This document shows, piece after piece, positions 25,601 through 38,269 of a stretch of DNA of 64,000 nucleotides (its first letter is position 1; every line of letters begins with the position of its first letter). The stretch covers positions 36,896,935-36,960,934 of the forward strand of contig NC_058338.1 of the NCBI RefSeq assembly GCF_905475395.1, written 5' to 3'. The notes beneath the pieces are model-generated. The model saw only the letters and a program-made list of their open reading frames with translations, was not told the origin of the DNA and did not search any database. Source of the DNA: Chrysoperla carnea. Its lineage: Eukaryota > Arthropoda > Insecta > Neuroptera > Chrysopidae. The position numbers were made by a program, and so were the translations under genes.

Positions 25601-28600
25601 ACAAGGTGTACCAAAACTATCGCTTTAGAAAAACAGAGTGATATGAAGGTTAAAAGTTTTTGGATCCGATGTACCATTAACGATGTATGTCTTGTGAATT
25701 CGACGTTTGTAATTTATAGATTAATATTAGTCAAATTGAATTTTTTATAAAAAGCAAAGTTATAGAAAATAAAATTTACCTCAATTCATTCTTTTATCTA
25801 TGAAAATTTTTTTAAAGAATTAATCCAATGAATCTGCGCATGATAAAATTGCTATCAGAAAACAAAAAATACGTTGTTATAGACGAAAACAAGCAAAATT
25901 AAAAAAAAAATGTTTTCTTGCGATTAAAAAAAAAGTTGACGTCTCGTTCTCTTTTTGACACATCGGATTGAAAAACGTAGAGACTTTCACCTTAAAATAT
26001 AATTTCTCTGTATCACTTAGCTTTTCTAATACGATTTTTTAGACATTTTATATATTTTATTTCTATGTAACTGATTGGATTGAATCCAAATTTTGAATGT
26101 ACTGTTGTAGGTATTATTTAAATGGTCATAATACCACCTGCGATAAATTTTATAATATAAAAACATTTGAAATGCTCGAAACTCAAATGAAAACAATCAA
26201 AAATATTGTCTCAAATAGTGAAATGAAAAATGTTCCAGTTTGGTTGGGTAAGGTTTTTATTTAAAAAAGATATATTGCTTGTTTTTCCTTTTCTTCTGTT
26301 CTTTTGAAATACTTTCTATACCTGGAAAATTTTGAAATCTAAACTAATTAAATAATTTTATTATTTGATTTTCTTCTATATTGATTATAACTCTTAATAA
26401 TGACTCAATAAAATTAACAAAATTTCAAAAAATGAGTCAAGTTGATTTTTTGGGAAGACATTTGCTTCCATGTCTCAATCGTGTTTTGAAAACTTTTTTA
26501 AATTTGAACTATCGATTTTTTTGTGAGCCAATTTTAGATTTTCGCAAATCTCAAAAGTTGCCAATTTTTCGATAAACATAATTATGAGTTAAATTAAAAA
26601 TTAATTAGGTTTTGATATACATTGAAACTAATTCATTAGCTCAGCTTTTTTTTTTTTATATATATACAAAATATCTAGATGCCTTTTTTCAACATGGTTC
26701 AAATTTAGGAAAATTTCAGATAAATCTTCACTAAAATTTCACTTGGTTGGCAATTTTTTTTGAAATCAAAATCTAATTTTCCTAAACAAGCATTTTCTTT
26801 GTTAAATTAATAAAAGAAAATATTAATACTACACATTTTTGGAAAATATTTAATTATTTTAGGTGAAACTAGTAGTGCTTATGGAGGAGGTGCACCTAAT
26901 CTATCTGATTCTTTTATTGGTGGTTTTTTATGGCTTGATAAATTGGGCTTGGCTGCTAAACATGGCATGGATACTGTTATCCGTCAATCAATCTTTGGCG
27001 GCTATTATGCCTTAATTGATGACAATTATAATCCAAATCCGGTAGTCTTTTATTTCTAATTTCACAATTAAATAGGAAAGTTGCCTATTTGTTTTTAATT
27101 TTTATTAAGTTTAAACTTTTTTACATCTATTAAGAAGTCATTCAAGTATTACGTAAACAGGCTTCTCTTAGGGGGGTAGGACTGGAGATAATATAAATGT
27201 TATAAATTAATTATTAATAATTTAAATTAATAATCGTTTTTATTACTATTATTATGGTGTAATTTCGAAAAGTGTCGTGTGGTGTTAAATATTTTTTTGT
27301 CTTCGATAGTTTTTAATGTGGTAATGTATGACATTACACAAAATAATAATAATCGCCAAGTCTTGTACCACAAACTTTTTTTGCTTACGTCTTATCATTT
27401 GAGGGAAGAATTTTTTTTGTAATTTATTATTTTGCTTAGAAGTGGGGGAGGATATTGTATCTAAAAACATAGAAAGTTTGCTTACGTAATACTAAAACGC
27501 CCCCTTATAAATTTTTTCGTTTCAACTTACTTACTTATTAATTGTTAAAATTGTAACTCACTTCTGAACTCTATCGGTGTAGAAAATACTTCACAGTTTG
27601 CGCTCATTTTTGGCATAGTAATTAATATCCCGTAAACCAGAGATTTGTCTGTCTCCCATACAATCAGACAGCTTGAAATAAAGTTTATTCACAATTTCTT
27701 TATGAATAAACATTTTGTTTAAAAGTTTATAACTTTCGATGGGAAAGGTATATGAAGTCAAAGAAACTTTTTTTCATCGTTTGGTGAATTGATGAAATTA
27801 AAAAATAGATCTAAGTAAATATAGTTTGTGAACTTGATCTATATTTTGGTTAATAGGGAGCTACTTAGTGTGTAACAATAAAAACATTGGCAATTTTCAG
27901 ATAAATATTTTAATTGTGATTCAAAATTGTTGGGTCCCGCAAGAGCTTATAATTATTTTTGCCTTTGTTCATTTACATGGAGCTTTGTTTTGTATTTTTC
28001 AAAAGTAGGCAACTATTCTATTCTCTCATAACCAAAAGTTAAATTTTTCAATTTCGTATTTTCATTTATGTTAAAATTATTATTAAAAACAGAATTATTA
28101 TTTAAAACACTCGACTTCAATCGTTGTGGGTACAGTGATTCTCAACCGGTAGTATTTTAATTTAAGTATTCTATTGTTTTCTGAGTATTTGGAAATTTCA
28201 GGCGTTCCCTTCCTAATAAATAATATCAACAAAAATATAAGTATGTTTGGTAAAATTAATTGATTATTCCGGAGACAGTTTTTTAACTTAAATAATATTA
28301 TCCAAGATAAACTAACTGTTCGCATATTTTCCCCTCAAAATTTTACTAGTCCGGGGGAGGACAGAAGTTGGGAAATACTTGAGAGTGGTATTATTGGTGA
28401 AATATGTTCCATTACGATTGTGACTTGTAAATAAACTTAAATGTTTCAAAAATCAATGATTTTATAAGCCCCGAAAGTGAAGCAGAGTTTTCGGGATTAA
28501 TTGATGCCAATCGGTACATAAATCTTGTTTAGTTATTTAATTACTTTTTTATGATTCTGGTTCACTTTCGGCATTTATAGAGTTAATTTATAATTTGGTC

Positions 28601-29507
28601 CTCGCATATTTAGCAAAATTTAGCCAAAAATTTCTGAAAAATAAAAATTCGACATAGGTCAAAATAAAACATTCACGTGCTAATACAAAATAAAAGAATC
28701 AAAGTGTTATAAAATAAGTTTGCTATAATCGGCTCCCCAATTTTTTGTAATATTTAACTAATTGAATTTAAATAATTGCCTTTTTTTATTTAGGATTGGT
28801 GGATTTCATTAATTTATAAGTCTTTGGTAGGAAACAGAGTATTAAATTACTACACGGCTACAAATAAGAAAGTTCGATTATATTGTCATTGTACGGTAGA
28901 GGAATCTTTAGTTGATCATTTACAAGGTGTTACAGGTTTGTATTTGTAATTTGCCATTTAGTTTATACTCTGAACTATACCTAAAAAATACTGAGCTTTC
29001 CGAAGAAGTTCCATCGAAATTTCGAGTTAAAAAGTAACCTCGACTAAGTTATAAAAAATATTAAACATACCTATTAAAATGAGACAAATTCGGAAAAGTT
29101 AGCCGATGAACTTATCATAACATTTCAATTTTATTAATTAAGCTTATTTTTTTAGTGTTTGGGATAAATTTAAACTCTTATCCAACACAAGTTGAAATTC
29201 AAATACTAAATAATGTACATTATAGCCGACATACCAAAGTTTTTGAGTATGGTCTAACAGGATTTGGAAAGCTCACATCAAGGTAATATTTATAAAATAG
29301 TTAATAAATTTTATTCATTTACACTTATTTTATCATGTTTGTAGAGAAATTGCACTGAATAATGTTCCTTTAAAATTAACACCAGATGGAAAAGTGCCTC
29401 CATTTAAACCAAAAATCAGATATTTAAATTCATATCATGTAATGCCACCATTTTCCATTGTATTTTGGGTTGTTCATGGAATCAGTGTTCCGTTATGTCA
29501 AGTGTGA
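22637..29507 (+). CDS. Hpse: Heparanase-like endo-beta-glucuronidase (GH79)
   Basis: Ten exons join in phase: 22637-22685, 22749-22971, 23953-24110, 24177-24350, 25364-25589, 26111-26247, 26863-27041, 28794-28935, 29156-29282, 29345-29507 (TGA). They encode 525 residues, close to human heparanase (543). The enzyme cleaves heparan sulfate chains. Both catalytic glutamates are present: acid/base Glu202 in HWELGNEPNAF and nucleophile Glu324 in [15 protein letters not shown]. Other matches are [57 protein letters not shown], and a C-terminal beta domain ending VPLCQV. Near the N-terminus one hydrophobic run ([15 protein letters not shown], about residues 26-40) follows a charged 25-residue stretch, suggesting a signal anchor. 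Asn-X-Ser/Thr sites are frequent, as expected for a secretory protein. AATAAA lies 19 nt after the stop (29526-29531). Confidence 0.93.
24111..24176 (+). other. Stop-free 66-nt intron (exitron-like) in heparanase
   Basis: The donor GTTTAA follows exon 3 (ATG AAA G) and the acceptor TTTTGTAG precedes GAA AAT CAA TGG. The intron is 66 nt, a multiple of three, with no in-frame stop, so retention would add 22 mostly hydrophobic and basic residues. Removal gives [13 protein letters not shown], which is the better fit to the family. Confidence 0.55.
27144..27500. repeat. MITE-like element in heparanase intron 7
   Basis: AAGTATTACGTAAAC near 27144 is mirrored by GTTTGCTTACGTAATACT at about 27477-27494. 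The inner sequences are also partly complementary (CTTAGGGGGGTAGG against a GTGGGGGAGG tract in direct orientation). The interior is AT-rich with no coding sequence. Confidence 0.45.
28471..28571. repeat. 101-nt element with 11-nt terminal inverted repeats
   Basis: CCGAAAGTGAA at 28471-28481 is mirrored exactly by TTCACTTTCGG at 28561-28571. A second, more diverged copy lies downstream of the gene at about 29617-29696, sharing GGGATTAAT, CAATCGGTA, TTTAATTACTTTT and ATGATTCTGGTTCACTTTCGG. Confidence 0.65.
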
Positions 29508-30970
29508 ATTTTTAGCTTTTTATTTAATAAAATTTTTTTACTGTCTTAAATTTTTATTTATTATTTCATAATTTTGAAAGTTCGATTTGTACTTTCCACT
29601 TTCAGTGTTGATTTTCAGGGATTAATAAATGTCAATCGGTATTTAAATTTTGTTTGTTTTTTAATTACTTTTATATGATTCTGGTTCACTTTCGGTTATG
29701 TTTTCGAATAAGATGAGACAAATTTCAGTGCGATGATTATTTCAGAAGATACATAATTTTGTGCCAATTTTGCTTGGAAAGCATATATTCTTTATACAAA
29801 AAGGTCGTGCGGGAACTTTTATTGATCACTTTCAACTTTCAGACCACTTGAAGCAGATTTGTTAGCTAATAATTAAAATTTTTTATTCATCTAAACTTCA
29901 TATAAAATTTAGGGATAAAAATGCTCACCCTTTCAACCCTCAGTACAAAGCGCCAGAAAAGTGGGAATGTACAAGTTTTCGAATGAGCTAATAAAGTTCT
30001 AAATTCGATTTTTCGCAGAGATACAGTTGCTTGAAAAATGTCCATTAGTTTAGGTGTCCCTTTAAGGATTTGGAACGCGATAAGCACAAAAGGTAAGTTT
30101 TTTAAGGTTTTTCCTTAATCACAATTCATAAAACAATTAGAATTTTAAAACTACACCTAAAAAGGCCGACATATCATTTTTTTCGCATTCAAAAATATTG
30201 TTCACATATTTTGCTTAAGCTAAAAGCTCTTTAGAATAATAAAATAATTTATTTACTAGCGAGGAGATTCAGGTAAAAAAATTGCTAATAATTTTAAAAA
30301 GCTTTTTTATTCATACACTTTATATGGCATTCTGAAAACTTTCAAACAATTATAATAAATTTTTATTATAATATAAATAACACAAATAATTATTATTAAA
30401 TTTAAGTATAAAATTATATCTTTACACATATGTATTTACAAAAATTACTTAATCATTCAGGACATATTTAAGCAGTGAAGAATTTTGGCTATCGACCTCT
30501 TGAGGTCCTAGCGTAGAGTATGCTAAAATTATATTGATGAAGTGTTAAAAAAATTTTTTTTTTTTGTATCTGCAGTAAGAGTCAAATTCTACTTTTTATC
30601 CGTAGTTTGGGGGAGGCGATTAAAATTATGTTTATTAATTCATCGACATCAGAAAATGTTTCTTTCGTGTCACTCATAACTTTATGAGTACAGTACCTAC
30701 ATAATTATAACTTCTTCAAAAATGTTTCTAAAAAAATTTGCTTGTTGTCGGTACTTTTAGTTCCGCTTGTTTTATGAACAAATATCTCGCCTCCACGAGC
30801 TCTTAAATTATTTCGCAGAAAAACAAACTGGGGCGTACTCATTCTTTTTCCCTAAAGGTCCCCCTTTTAGGGCAAAACCAAGAATTTTCGGTATAGAAAG
30901 AGCAAATAAGATATATTTGACCTAAAATTTTTATAAATTCAACAGTATTTTGGCATAAATACATTGGTTT

Positions 30971-31096
30971 CGTTTAGCTGAAGTGATCGTTCAGTTGGGT
31001 GATTAGTACTTCATCTATGGGAAATTTTTTTTTCTTTAAGATATATTGGATGCCGATACTAACCGAGCAATATTGAGCGATCACTTCAGCTAAACG
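30971..31096. repeat. Perfect 19-nt inverted repeat
   Basis: CGTTTAGCTGAAGTGATCG at 30971-30989 is the exact reverse complement of CGATCACTTCAGCTAAACG at 31078-31096, with an 88-nt spacer. It could be the ends of a small MITE. Confidence 0.6.
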
Positions 31097-32088
31097 CTCC
31101 CATACATAGACAAATAAATTAATGGTATATCCAAGGCCGAACGTGTTTAAAATTTCTAAATTAAAATATTATTAATTTTTTTATATCACAGAATTTATTT
31201 TTATATAATTCGTAATTATGTGAAGTAAAAATTCAAATGGATGTTTTTCTTGGTTTAAGGCTACCTCGTGAAACACCTCGCTAAAAATTGTTTTTTTTAT
31301 TTTGCTCTTATAATTTCGTAACATCTTAATCGAATTTGATTGCCTAAATACGTCCTTAATTTTGTGACAAAATACTAAAAAAAACTATATTACCTACTTG
31401 AAATATTAAAAATAAAATTACAACTTTCTATGATAAAAACTTTCTATTACTGCATTTAAGAGTAAATATGAAAGACAAATTGTAAGTTTAATAGAAGTAT
31501 TATGGTAATTTTCTACTGAAAATATACTCCACTGTTAAAGGAAGCACCATTTTCATTATGAATTTTATACAATTGAAAAATAAAATACGTATTTATATCA
31601 ATACAGATAATTTTAGATAATTTGAAAAATGCAGTAGAACCTAATACCAAAAATTCTATAACATATTACAGGAATAAACCTAAAATATCTTAATATAAAA
31701 AAAATTCAAATATTTCCAAAACATACAAAATACGAAAGAAATTATAGAAAAATGTTTGAAAAACGTAAGATTCTCTAAAAGAAAAAAAGATCCTTATAAA
31801 ATTTCCGTATTTTTCACAAGGATCGGATAAAATAGAATAAAGAGTTGTATATACAGGCTGAATTAAAAAAAAAATTTCACCCTTATATCTGAATGGAAAA
31901 TACAAAAACGCTGAAAACGAAAAAAAAATTCGCAACGCAAGAGCTGCGTTGGCTAAGCGAATTCCCTCAGAGATTGAAAATAACACATTTTTCTTAAAAT
32001 CATATATTTAATTTTTTATTTTTCAAGAATTTTTAATATATAAAAACTAATCTAAAAAAAAAAAAGTAGTTTTAATTAAAAAAAAACT

Positions 32089-32122
32089 CTTCATGGTCAA
32101 AGACCCTTGTTTGACCATGAAG
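32089..32122. repeat. Perfect 13-nt stem, 8-nt loop hairpin
   Basis: CTTCATGGTCAAA (32089-32101) pairs with TTTGACCATGAAG (32110-32122). It sits just after an A-rich tract. It is too short to classify. Confidence 0.55.
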
Positions 32123-34411
32123 ACGTCTCCGTATAAAAAACTGCAGTATAATGCTTTTTTATTCCCCCGGGAGCCTAATTATGAGCCGACGATCATAGTT
32201 TTTGAAATATTGATTCCTAAACAGTAAGAGAAAATCATTTATAGAAGAAATTGCCATTCATTTCATCACTTTAAATGTATCTTATGCAAAAACGCTTGAT
32301 ACAATTTTCTTTATAGGAAAATATTTGTCATGCTTTTAACTAATGAATACTAGTTTTCTAAATTAATCTTAAGAAAATTAGCCTTGTTGCATAATAAAGC
32401 ATATCTTTAAAAACACTTCAATATAGGATTTACATGTATAAACGCAAACATTAACAGCAGCTCAAACCTATAAATTTAACACCTTAAGGGGGTATTAAAA
32501 GATTTATTCATAAAAGATTTGAAATCACTTTCAAATAATAATTTATTCATAATTTGGAGGCTCTTTGATATTCTGAATTTTAAAAATTATCTAAAAATAT
32601 CTATCTTTTAAGTTTTTACATTACTTTGCATTTGTGCTTAATTATTAATAGTTTTATATGCTTTTATTTTTGAAAATAATAATAAACAATTATTATATTT
32701 AAGATTATAGTAAAAAATATTTTCTCTTTTATCATTTTTAATATTAAGGCAGAACGTATTATATACGATCATTTCTCACAATATTTTGAATTAATAGCTT
32801 TTTTTTTAAGATTTAGAGGACCCTGCAGTTTTTATCTGGAAAATGTTAATTAATAAAAATACTTTGCTCCTTTTTTATTTACAGGGATGAATAAATTCAT
32901 TAATCAAGATTTTAGCCCATCAAAAGGAACTAAAAAAAAACCCTACACCAAACCCTATGAACTATGGTAATACACTTTCGATACGTTTAAAAAATAGATA
33001 GTTTATAAAATGGAGGATAAATGTTCGCCGAGTCTGGAAACTCGTTTTCCGATTCAAAATTCAGAAATTGGCAATAATGCACGCATTTGAAAGTTTACCT
33101 ATCTTGTAAAATATTCGTTTGATGAGGAAATTTGTCAGTAGACTTTCATTATTCAATGAAGTCCTATTAAGAAGATGTGTGAAATTTCATCTATTCAGAT
33201 TGAAACACAAACAGATTTTATGACGAGAAAACTTACTTTCAAAAATCCCATCTTTCTATAGGATTTTATTATGCCTATTTTTTAATTTCTAATTTGTAAT
33301 CGACTTATGAGTTTCCAAAGTTGCTGTCCATTTACCGGGGTTATATTCCAATTAAAGAAGTAAATCTCCGTAAATAAGAAAGAAGCAACAATTTGACCTT
33401 CGTTCCAATGTTTTATAAAAATTGCCCAAAAACTACAACAAACCACGGAGCTTTTTAATTAATACGTTCAATTAAAAAATAGAAATATGTTTTTTTAATG
33501 TTTTTTTTGCAATAATAATTAATTGATTAAGAAGTTAGTCTACGATTTTAAGAATCGGTAAATAAAAAAATAAAAAATGTAATTTGAACATGAAATATTT
33601 GAAACTGAATAATAATGCAGCGTATTATTAATTTTAGGACCATTAATAACTTTTCAGAAGAGGTAATTGCAAATGATTTTTTAAGAATGTCTGTCTGTAT
33701 ATGTAGTTGCAAAATTCTAATAAACTTCAAAGGTTATCTACAAGTTTATGCATGTAATTATTGACTTTTTTTCAAGAATTTATTATATAATAAAAAAGTC
33801 TAAAATGTACGATCAAAACTAGGCTAAAATCATATCAGAGAGAATTTAAGTATTACTTAAGTAAACATTCATTAATTAACGGTTCCTTCTATTATTTGAC
33901 AACAAATATGGTCTTCGTCAGGGTGAGATTTTTTCCAAGCGTCAAGAAATATTACAGAGATATTCGGTATAAACTTATTAAAAATAAAATTTTTGTATGA
34001 AATTTCTTATTGATCCTCCCAAGCTTTCTTAATTGTTAAAAGTAAGAAATAGTTCGATCTCTTGGACACGTTAACGTAGGATACTTTAAGCTTTAGCAAC
34101 GCACATTAAAAATTTTTTTTTATTATATTACTGTTTTCGTCTTTAATAATGGTAGATAATAATAATTAATTAAGGGTTATCTAACACTCAACATTTTAAT
34201 ATTATAAAAAAGACATTGTTAAAACATTTCATATAAATATCGTCATTTCAAAATGATATTTTTTTATAGTTTCTTTAAAAAGTTTAAACTTAAAAAACTC
34301 ATAAAATAAAATTTTCTTTCTTTTTAATTTATACTCTAATTTAAGCCTCTATAATTAAATAATACAATTTTTTGTATTCCCACAGATAAATGAATCAAGC
34401 TTAGAGATATT

Positions 34412-34590
34412 ATATATAGAGTGCGCGATAGAACAGTGAGAGTATCCGCAGGTAAAAAAAACGATGCCGAGTTACCGTATCATTTCCTTTATGGTGGCGT
34501 CATTATATGATACATAGAGATACGGTAGCTCGGCAGCATCCTTTCTCTTACCTGCGAACACTCTCACACTCAATTTTTATAATATCTATG
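34412..34590. repeat. Inverted-repeat (MITE-like) element
   Basis: GTGAGAGTATCCGCAGGTAA and GATGCCGAGTTACCGTATCA on the left are mirrored by GATACGGTAGCTCGGCAGCATC and TTACCTGCGAACACTCTCAC on the right. Pairing extends outward through AGATATTATA... and ...TATAATATCT. Arms are about 75 nt around a short centre. Confidence 0.7.
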
Positions 34591-34835
34591 TGGAATCAAA
34601 TAATATCAAAGGTTAATATTTTGTTTATTAATTTTTGGGTAACAGTCAAAGTACAAGTATTGTAAGTAATGATTTCCACTATGTTAAATGTACATAAATT
34701 TTCTTTAAATCGGAATCACTCACTCCGATTAGACACTGTTTAGTAGAGCACTTTAAAAGAAATTTATAAAATTTTTAAAACACTCGAAAATGTGGTTTTT
34801 TTCTTAACTCTCTCCGAACTAAACCGACTTTCTTG

Positions 34836-34990
34836 AAAAATAACTAAGAACACTCTCGATCAAATCACCTTTCAAACAAAAAAAACCACATACAAATCGA
34901 TTCACCCGTTTAAGAGCAACGGTGCCACAGACAGACATACACACATAGCGGTCAAATGTATAACATCCTTCGTTTTGCGTCGTTGATTAA
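34836..34990. repeat. Dispersed repeat family C, copy 1
   Basis: AAGAACACTCTCGAT, then ACCTTTCAAA, CCCGTTTAAGAGC, GGTGCCACAGACAGACA, TATAACATCCTTCGTTTTGCGTC. The same ordered landmarks occur at 63849-63980 with small changes. This is probably the end of a transposable element; class unknown. Confidence 0.55.
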
Positions 34991-35152
34991 TTAAAAAATT
35001 GAATGGAGGTATAGAGAAGCTATAAATAAGAGAGATAATGTTTAAAAGAAACTTATTAAATTTTTGGAAATATTTAATTTCCTTTGACTATTAATATCTT
35101 TTATTTTTTTGCTAAATTCTTCTATTTCTGCATTGAATTTCTACTGGAATTG

Positions 35153-35717
35153 TTCTCCAGGTTGCTTTAATAGTCAATTTAGATCCTTAAAAGGTAAGAG
35201 CTAATAACAACACTTAGAAAGTTGATCCCTCATAAAAAACTTACATTTTTGCTTTCGGGGGAAAAGCAACTTAAAAATATGCCATTATTGTATTTGATCG
35301 AAAGAAAGCACGCTAGCTATAGAAAAATGGTTTAGCTAAAAGTTGTCAATAGAGGACATATGCCTGTATCCATGACTTTGAGACCTGAAACTCTAGTTTC
35401 AAGATCATTTGTTCTTGATCTTTAAATCATTTTGAAAATTTGCCTGGACTTAAAATTTATTAACACAGAGGAATGACTTTTATTGTCTTTGATAAATTTT
35501 GTCTAAAAAATATTTATAAAGCTAGCGTATTTTCTTTCGATTAAATGCAACAATAATATATTTTAAAGTTTCATTTATTCCGAAAGCTAACGATTTTCGA
35601 AAAAACGTTTTAAATAAAAATAAAAGTTTTTTTTTAAATAAGGATCAACTTTGTATTTTAAAGTGTTTTTATAATTCTTACCTTTAAGGATCTTGACTAT
35701 TAAAGCAACCCGGAGAA
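35153..35717. repeat. 565-nt foldback element with about 200-nt arms
   Basis: The left end TTCTCCAGGTTGCTTTAATAG (35153 on) mirrors the right end CTATTAAAGCAACCCGGAGAA (to 35717). Pairing continues inward through GATCCTTAAAAGGTAAGA, AAAGTTGATCC, ATTATTGTATTTGATCGAAAG and CACGCTAGCTAT against their complements on the right. The unpaired centre is about 35345-35490. There is no coding content. Confidence 0.75.
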
Positions 35718-36443
35718 CTAGGTCCAATCTGATGTCATAACATGATGCCACCCATCAAACTCTACAATTTTTGTTTAAGATATTTTTTTATTGGTTAACT
35801 ACAAAACGAGTTATTAGCCATGATATATTAAAATGATTCACCTGTATATGCTATAGTAATGAAAGATTATGTACATACTGCTTACATACATAATAGAATG
35901 ATTATTGTCTATATCCAGTGTATAATCAATGTAATTATTCCGAAATTCTATGGTAATACAGACTAGACATCTGCCATTAGACTTTAAGGCTACGTGTCAG
36001 CTTTGGATCCGTTGGAGGAAAATATTCGATTTTGCAATACTGACCTTTGATTAATCATCGCTAAATAAAAAATTGCTATTAAACTAATTATTCTGCACAA
36101 GAAATTAAAAACAAATAAAACAGGTTAATTATTCTGATATGAACAAAAAATTGGTAATACAATATATACTAGAAAAACATTATTAATACTTTACATATAC
36201 AAAAAAAAAGTTTTTGTTTTTGTATACTTCTTAAAAAAATATAAAAAGAAAACTCTCTTCTATCATAATAAATTGTTATATCACATTTAATAATTTTGTT
36301 TAAAAATAAACAATTTTTTACTTTCCAAGTAAAAATTAGTCGTCTTTAAAATTTTTAATTGGAATTTGCATATAAGCATAAATAAATAATATAAAATTCA
36401 TAAATATAGACAAACCATTTATGATAATAAACTTGGGATGTCT

Positions 36444-36592
36444 ATCAGTCTGTTTGTGCTAATCTCGGAAACGAACTCTATAATATCACTGTAAAAGTAT
36501 TCTCTAGAAAATAAAGAGCCTGTTCCTGAAAGTCACATTGTAACTGAAGTATTCGTTTCCGAAATTATCGCAAACAGGCAAACTGACATACA
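36444..36592. repeat. Inverted-repeat element, about 150 nt
   Basis: ATCAGTCTGTTTGTGCTAAT and TCGGAAACGAA on the left pair imperfectly with TTCGTTTCCGAAATTATCG and CAAACAGGCAAACTGAC on the right. Confidence 0.55.
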
Positions 36593-38269
36593 TTTCGATT
36601 TTATTTAGTATGATTATAAATCGATTTAAGATGATTATTTTTAAGTTTAAGACCTCTTGTATCCTTAATGAAATGAATTTAAGCCGTAGAAAATTATTCT
36701 TAAAACTTGATTTGATCTAGAAAATGAGCTTCTAAGCCAAAGTCAATGTTTCAGTTATAAAACTTTTGGTAGAACTTTTTTTACTATCTTGTCTACTTTT
36801 CGAGATTGAACTTGGGAAATTAAAACGGGCACCCAAAATAAGTTGTAAATTATTTGAAATACTTAAGTTAGTAACTATTCAATCCGATAGTTATGAATGA
36901 AAAATTCTCGCTCTGATAACGCTGTAGTATTTGGATAGTGATATTTCATATAGTTTTAACCTATATATTTTACTTGAACTTTTTATTAATCGATTGGTCG
37001 TAGGTAGAAAATATTCCGTTTACATAACACACTTTTTTGAAGAGGCCGCTTCTATCTGTAAATTTGACACCTCCATTTATGGATCATCTATCGTTCTCGT
37101 CCAGAAAAAATGCATAATGGGTACAAAATTTACTAAGATAGCGTTCGCTTAAAAAAAGAACGGAATATTAAGTAAATACGGCCTTTTTTTTTTATAAAGT
37201 TGCGCTAATTTTTATATATTATCTAATAGCATTTAAATTCCAATATGACCCTTATCAGTATGAAATGTGTTAAATAATTAATTTTTAAATCTACTTAAAA
37301 ATTAGACTTGTATTTGTCAAAAATAGTTCTTTTCGTATGCTACAACAATCTACGGTAAGGAATTATGTCTTCCACAAGTAAATGCTCTAGTTTCTTAGGA
37401 TTCATTCGAAGTACATTACTTAAAAACATTCTAAATTCCAAATCAATACACTGAATAACAAAAAATAGGAACATTTAAATAAAGCGAAGAATTAACACAA
37501 TTCAACAATTGTGTTAATTCTTCGTAACATTGAACATACAACTAATAATTTATTCTTTTCTACTAGCGAGTAAGAAACAAAATCCAATTTCAAATTTTTT
37601 TAATGTAAAGATGACCAATTTTTCTGAACACTTTCAATTAAAATTATTTACCTAGTTTAAACATCATTTTCAAAATAACTATAATTCTGTACTTTTTAAA
37701 AAAAAAAAAAAAAAGTAATAACATTTCAAACGATTAAACTAACTTTAATTTACATTAATTAACTAATTAAAAAATGACTTTTAATAATAGTAAACAAAAA
37801 ATCAGAAAATTTTACGATATCATAATGGAAATAAGTAAGGAAATACGGGTATTTACCCCCGAAAAAGTCATTAACTATGATTCATGCGCCACAGAGATTC
37901 GTTTAAGCAAGAATTCGAACGTAATTCGATGAATTTCCTTTACATTTAATTCCAAAAATTTAATTTGATTGTTTTAAATTTTGTCTTGTTCTAAAGATGA
38001 GTTTAATATGTGTAGTGTATGGTTAATGACCGTTTTTGTGGATAAATACCAATCCATTACAGTTAGATAAAAAAACAGTGGGAAAAAAATTAATCCTTAT
38101 TCTCAAGATGGCACTTTTCTTGACCAGAATAAACCTTACTCAAAATTCACAATTAATTTCCGAATTTTCTCGAATACTAGACAAATGTATAAACTAGGCA
38201 CATAATTTAAAAAAAAAAAAAAAAAAACACAAAACAGTTCAAGAAATAACAAACAAATGTACAAAATTT

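Larger units (their letters stand above)
29508..38269. other. 8.8-kb gene-free interval between heparanase and RNF168-like
   Basis: No exon with conserved content or phase-consistent splice sites was found on either strand. Short open frames here (for example 31690-31986 minus and 36931-37152 plus) are low-complexity AT-rich sequence without homology that I recognise. Foldback and inverted-repeat structures at 30971-31096, 32089-32122, 34412-34590, 35153-35717 and 36444-36592 are listed separately. A poly-A tract lies near 37700, and a small palindrome around 37490-37523 contains GAATTAACACAATT / AATTGTGTTAATTC. Confidence 0.5.

Noticed and set aside
31690-31986. 98-codon minus-strand open frame, Phe-rich
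   Set aside because: AT-rich low-complexity sequence in a gene-free interval, with no splice partners or recognisable domain.
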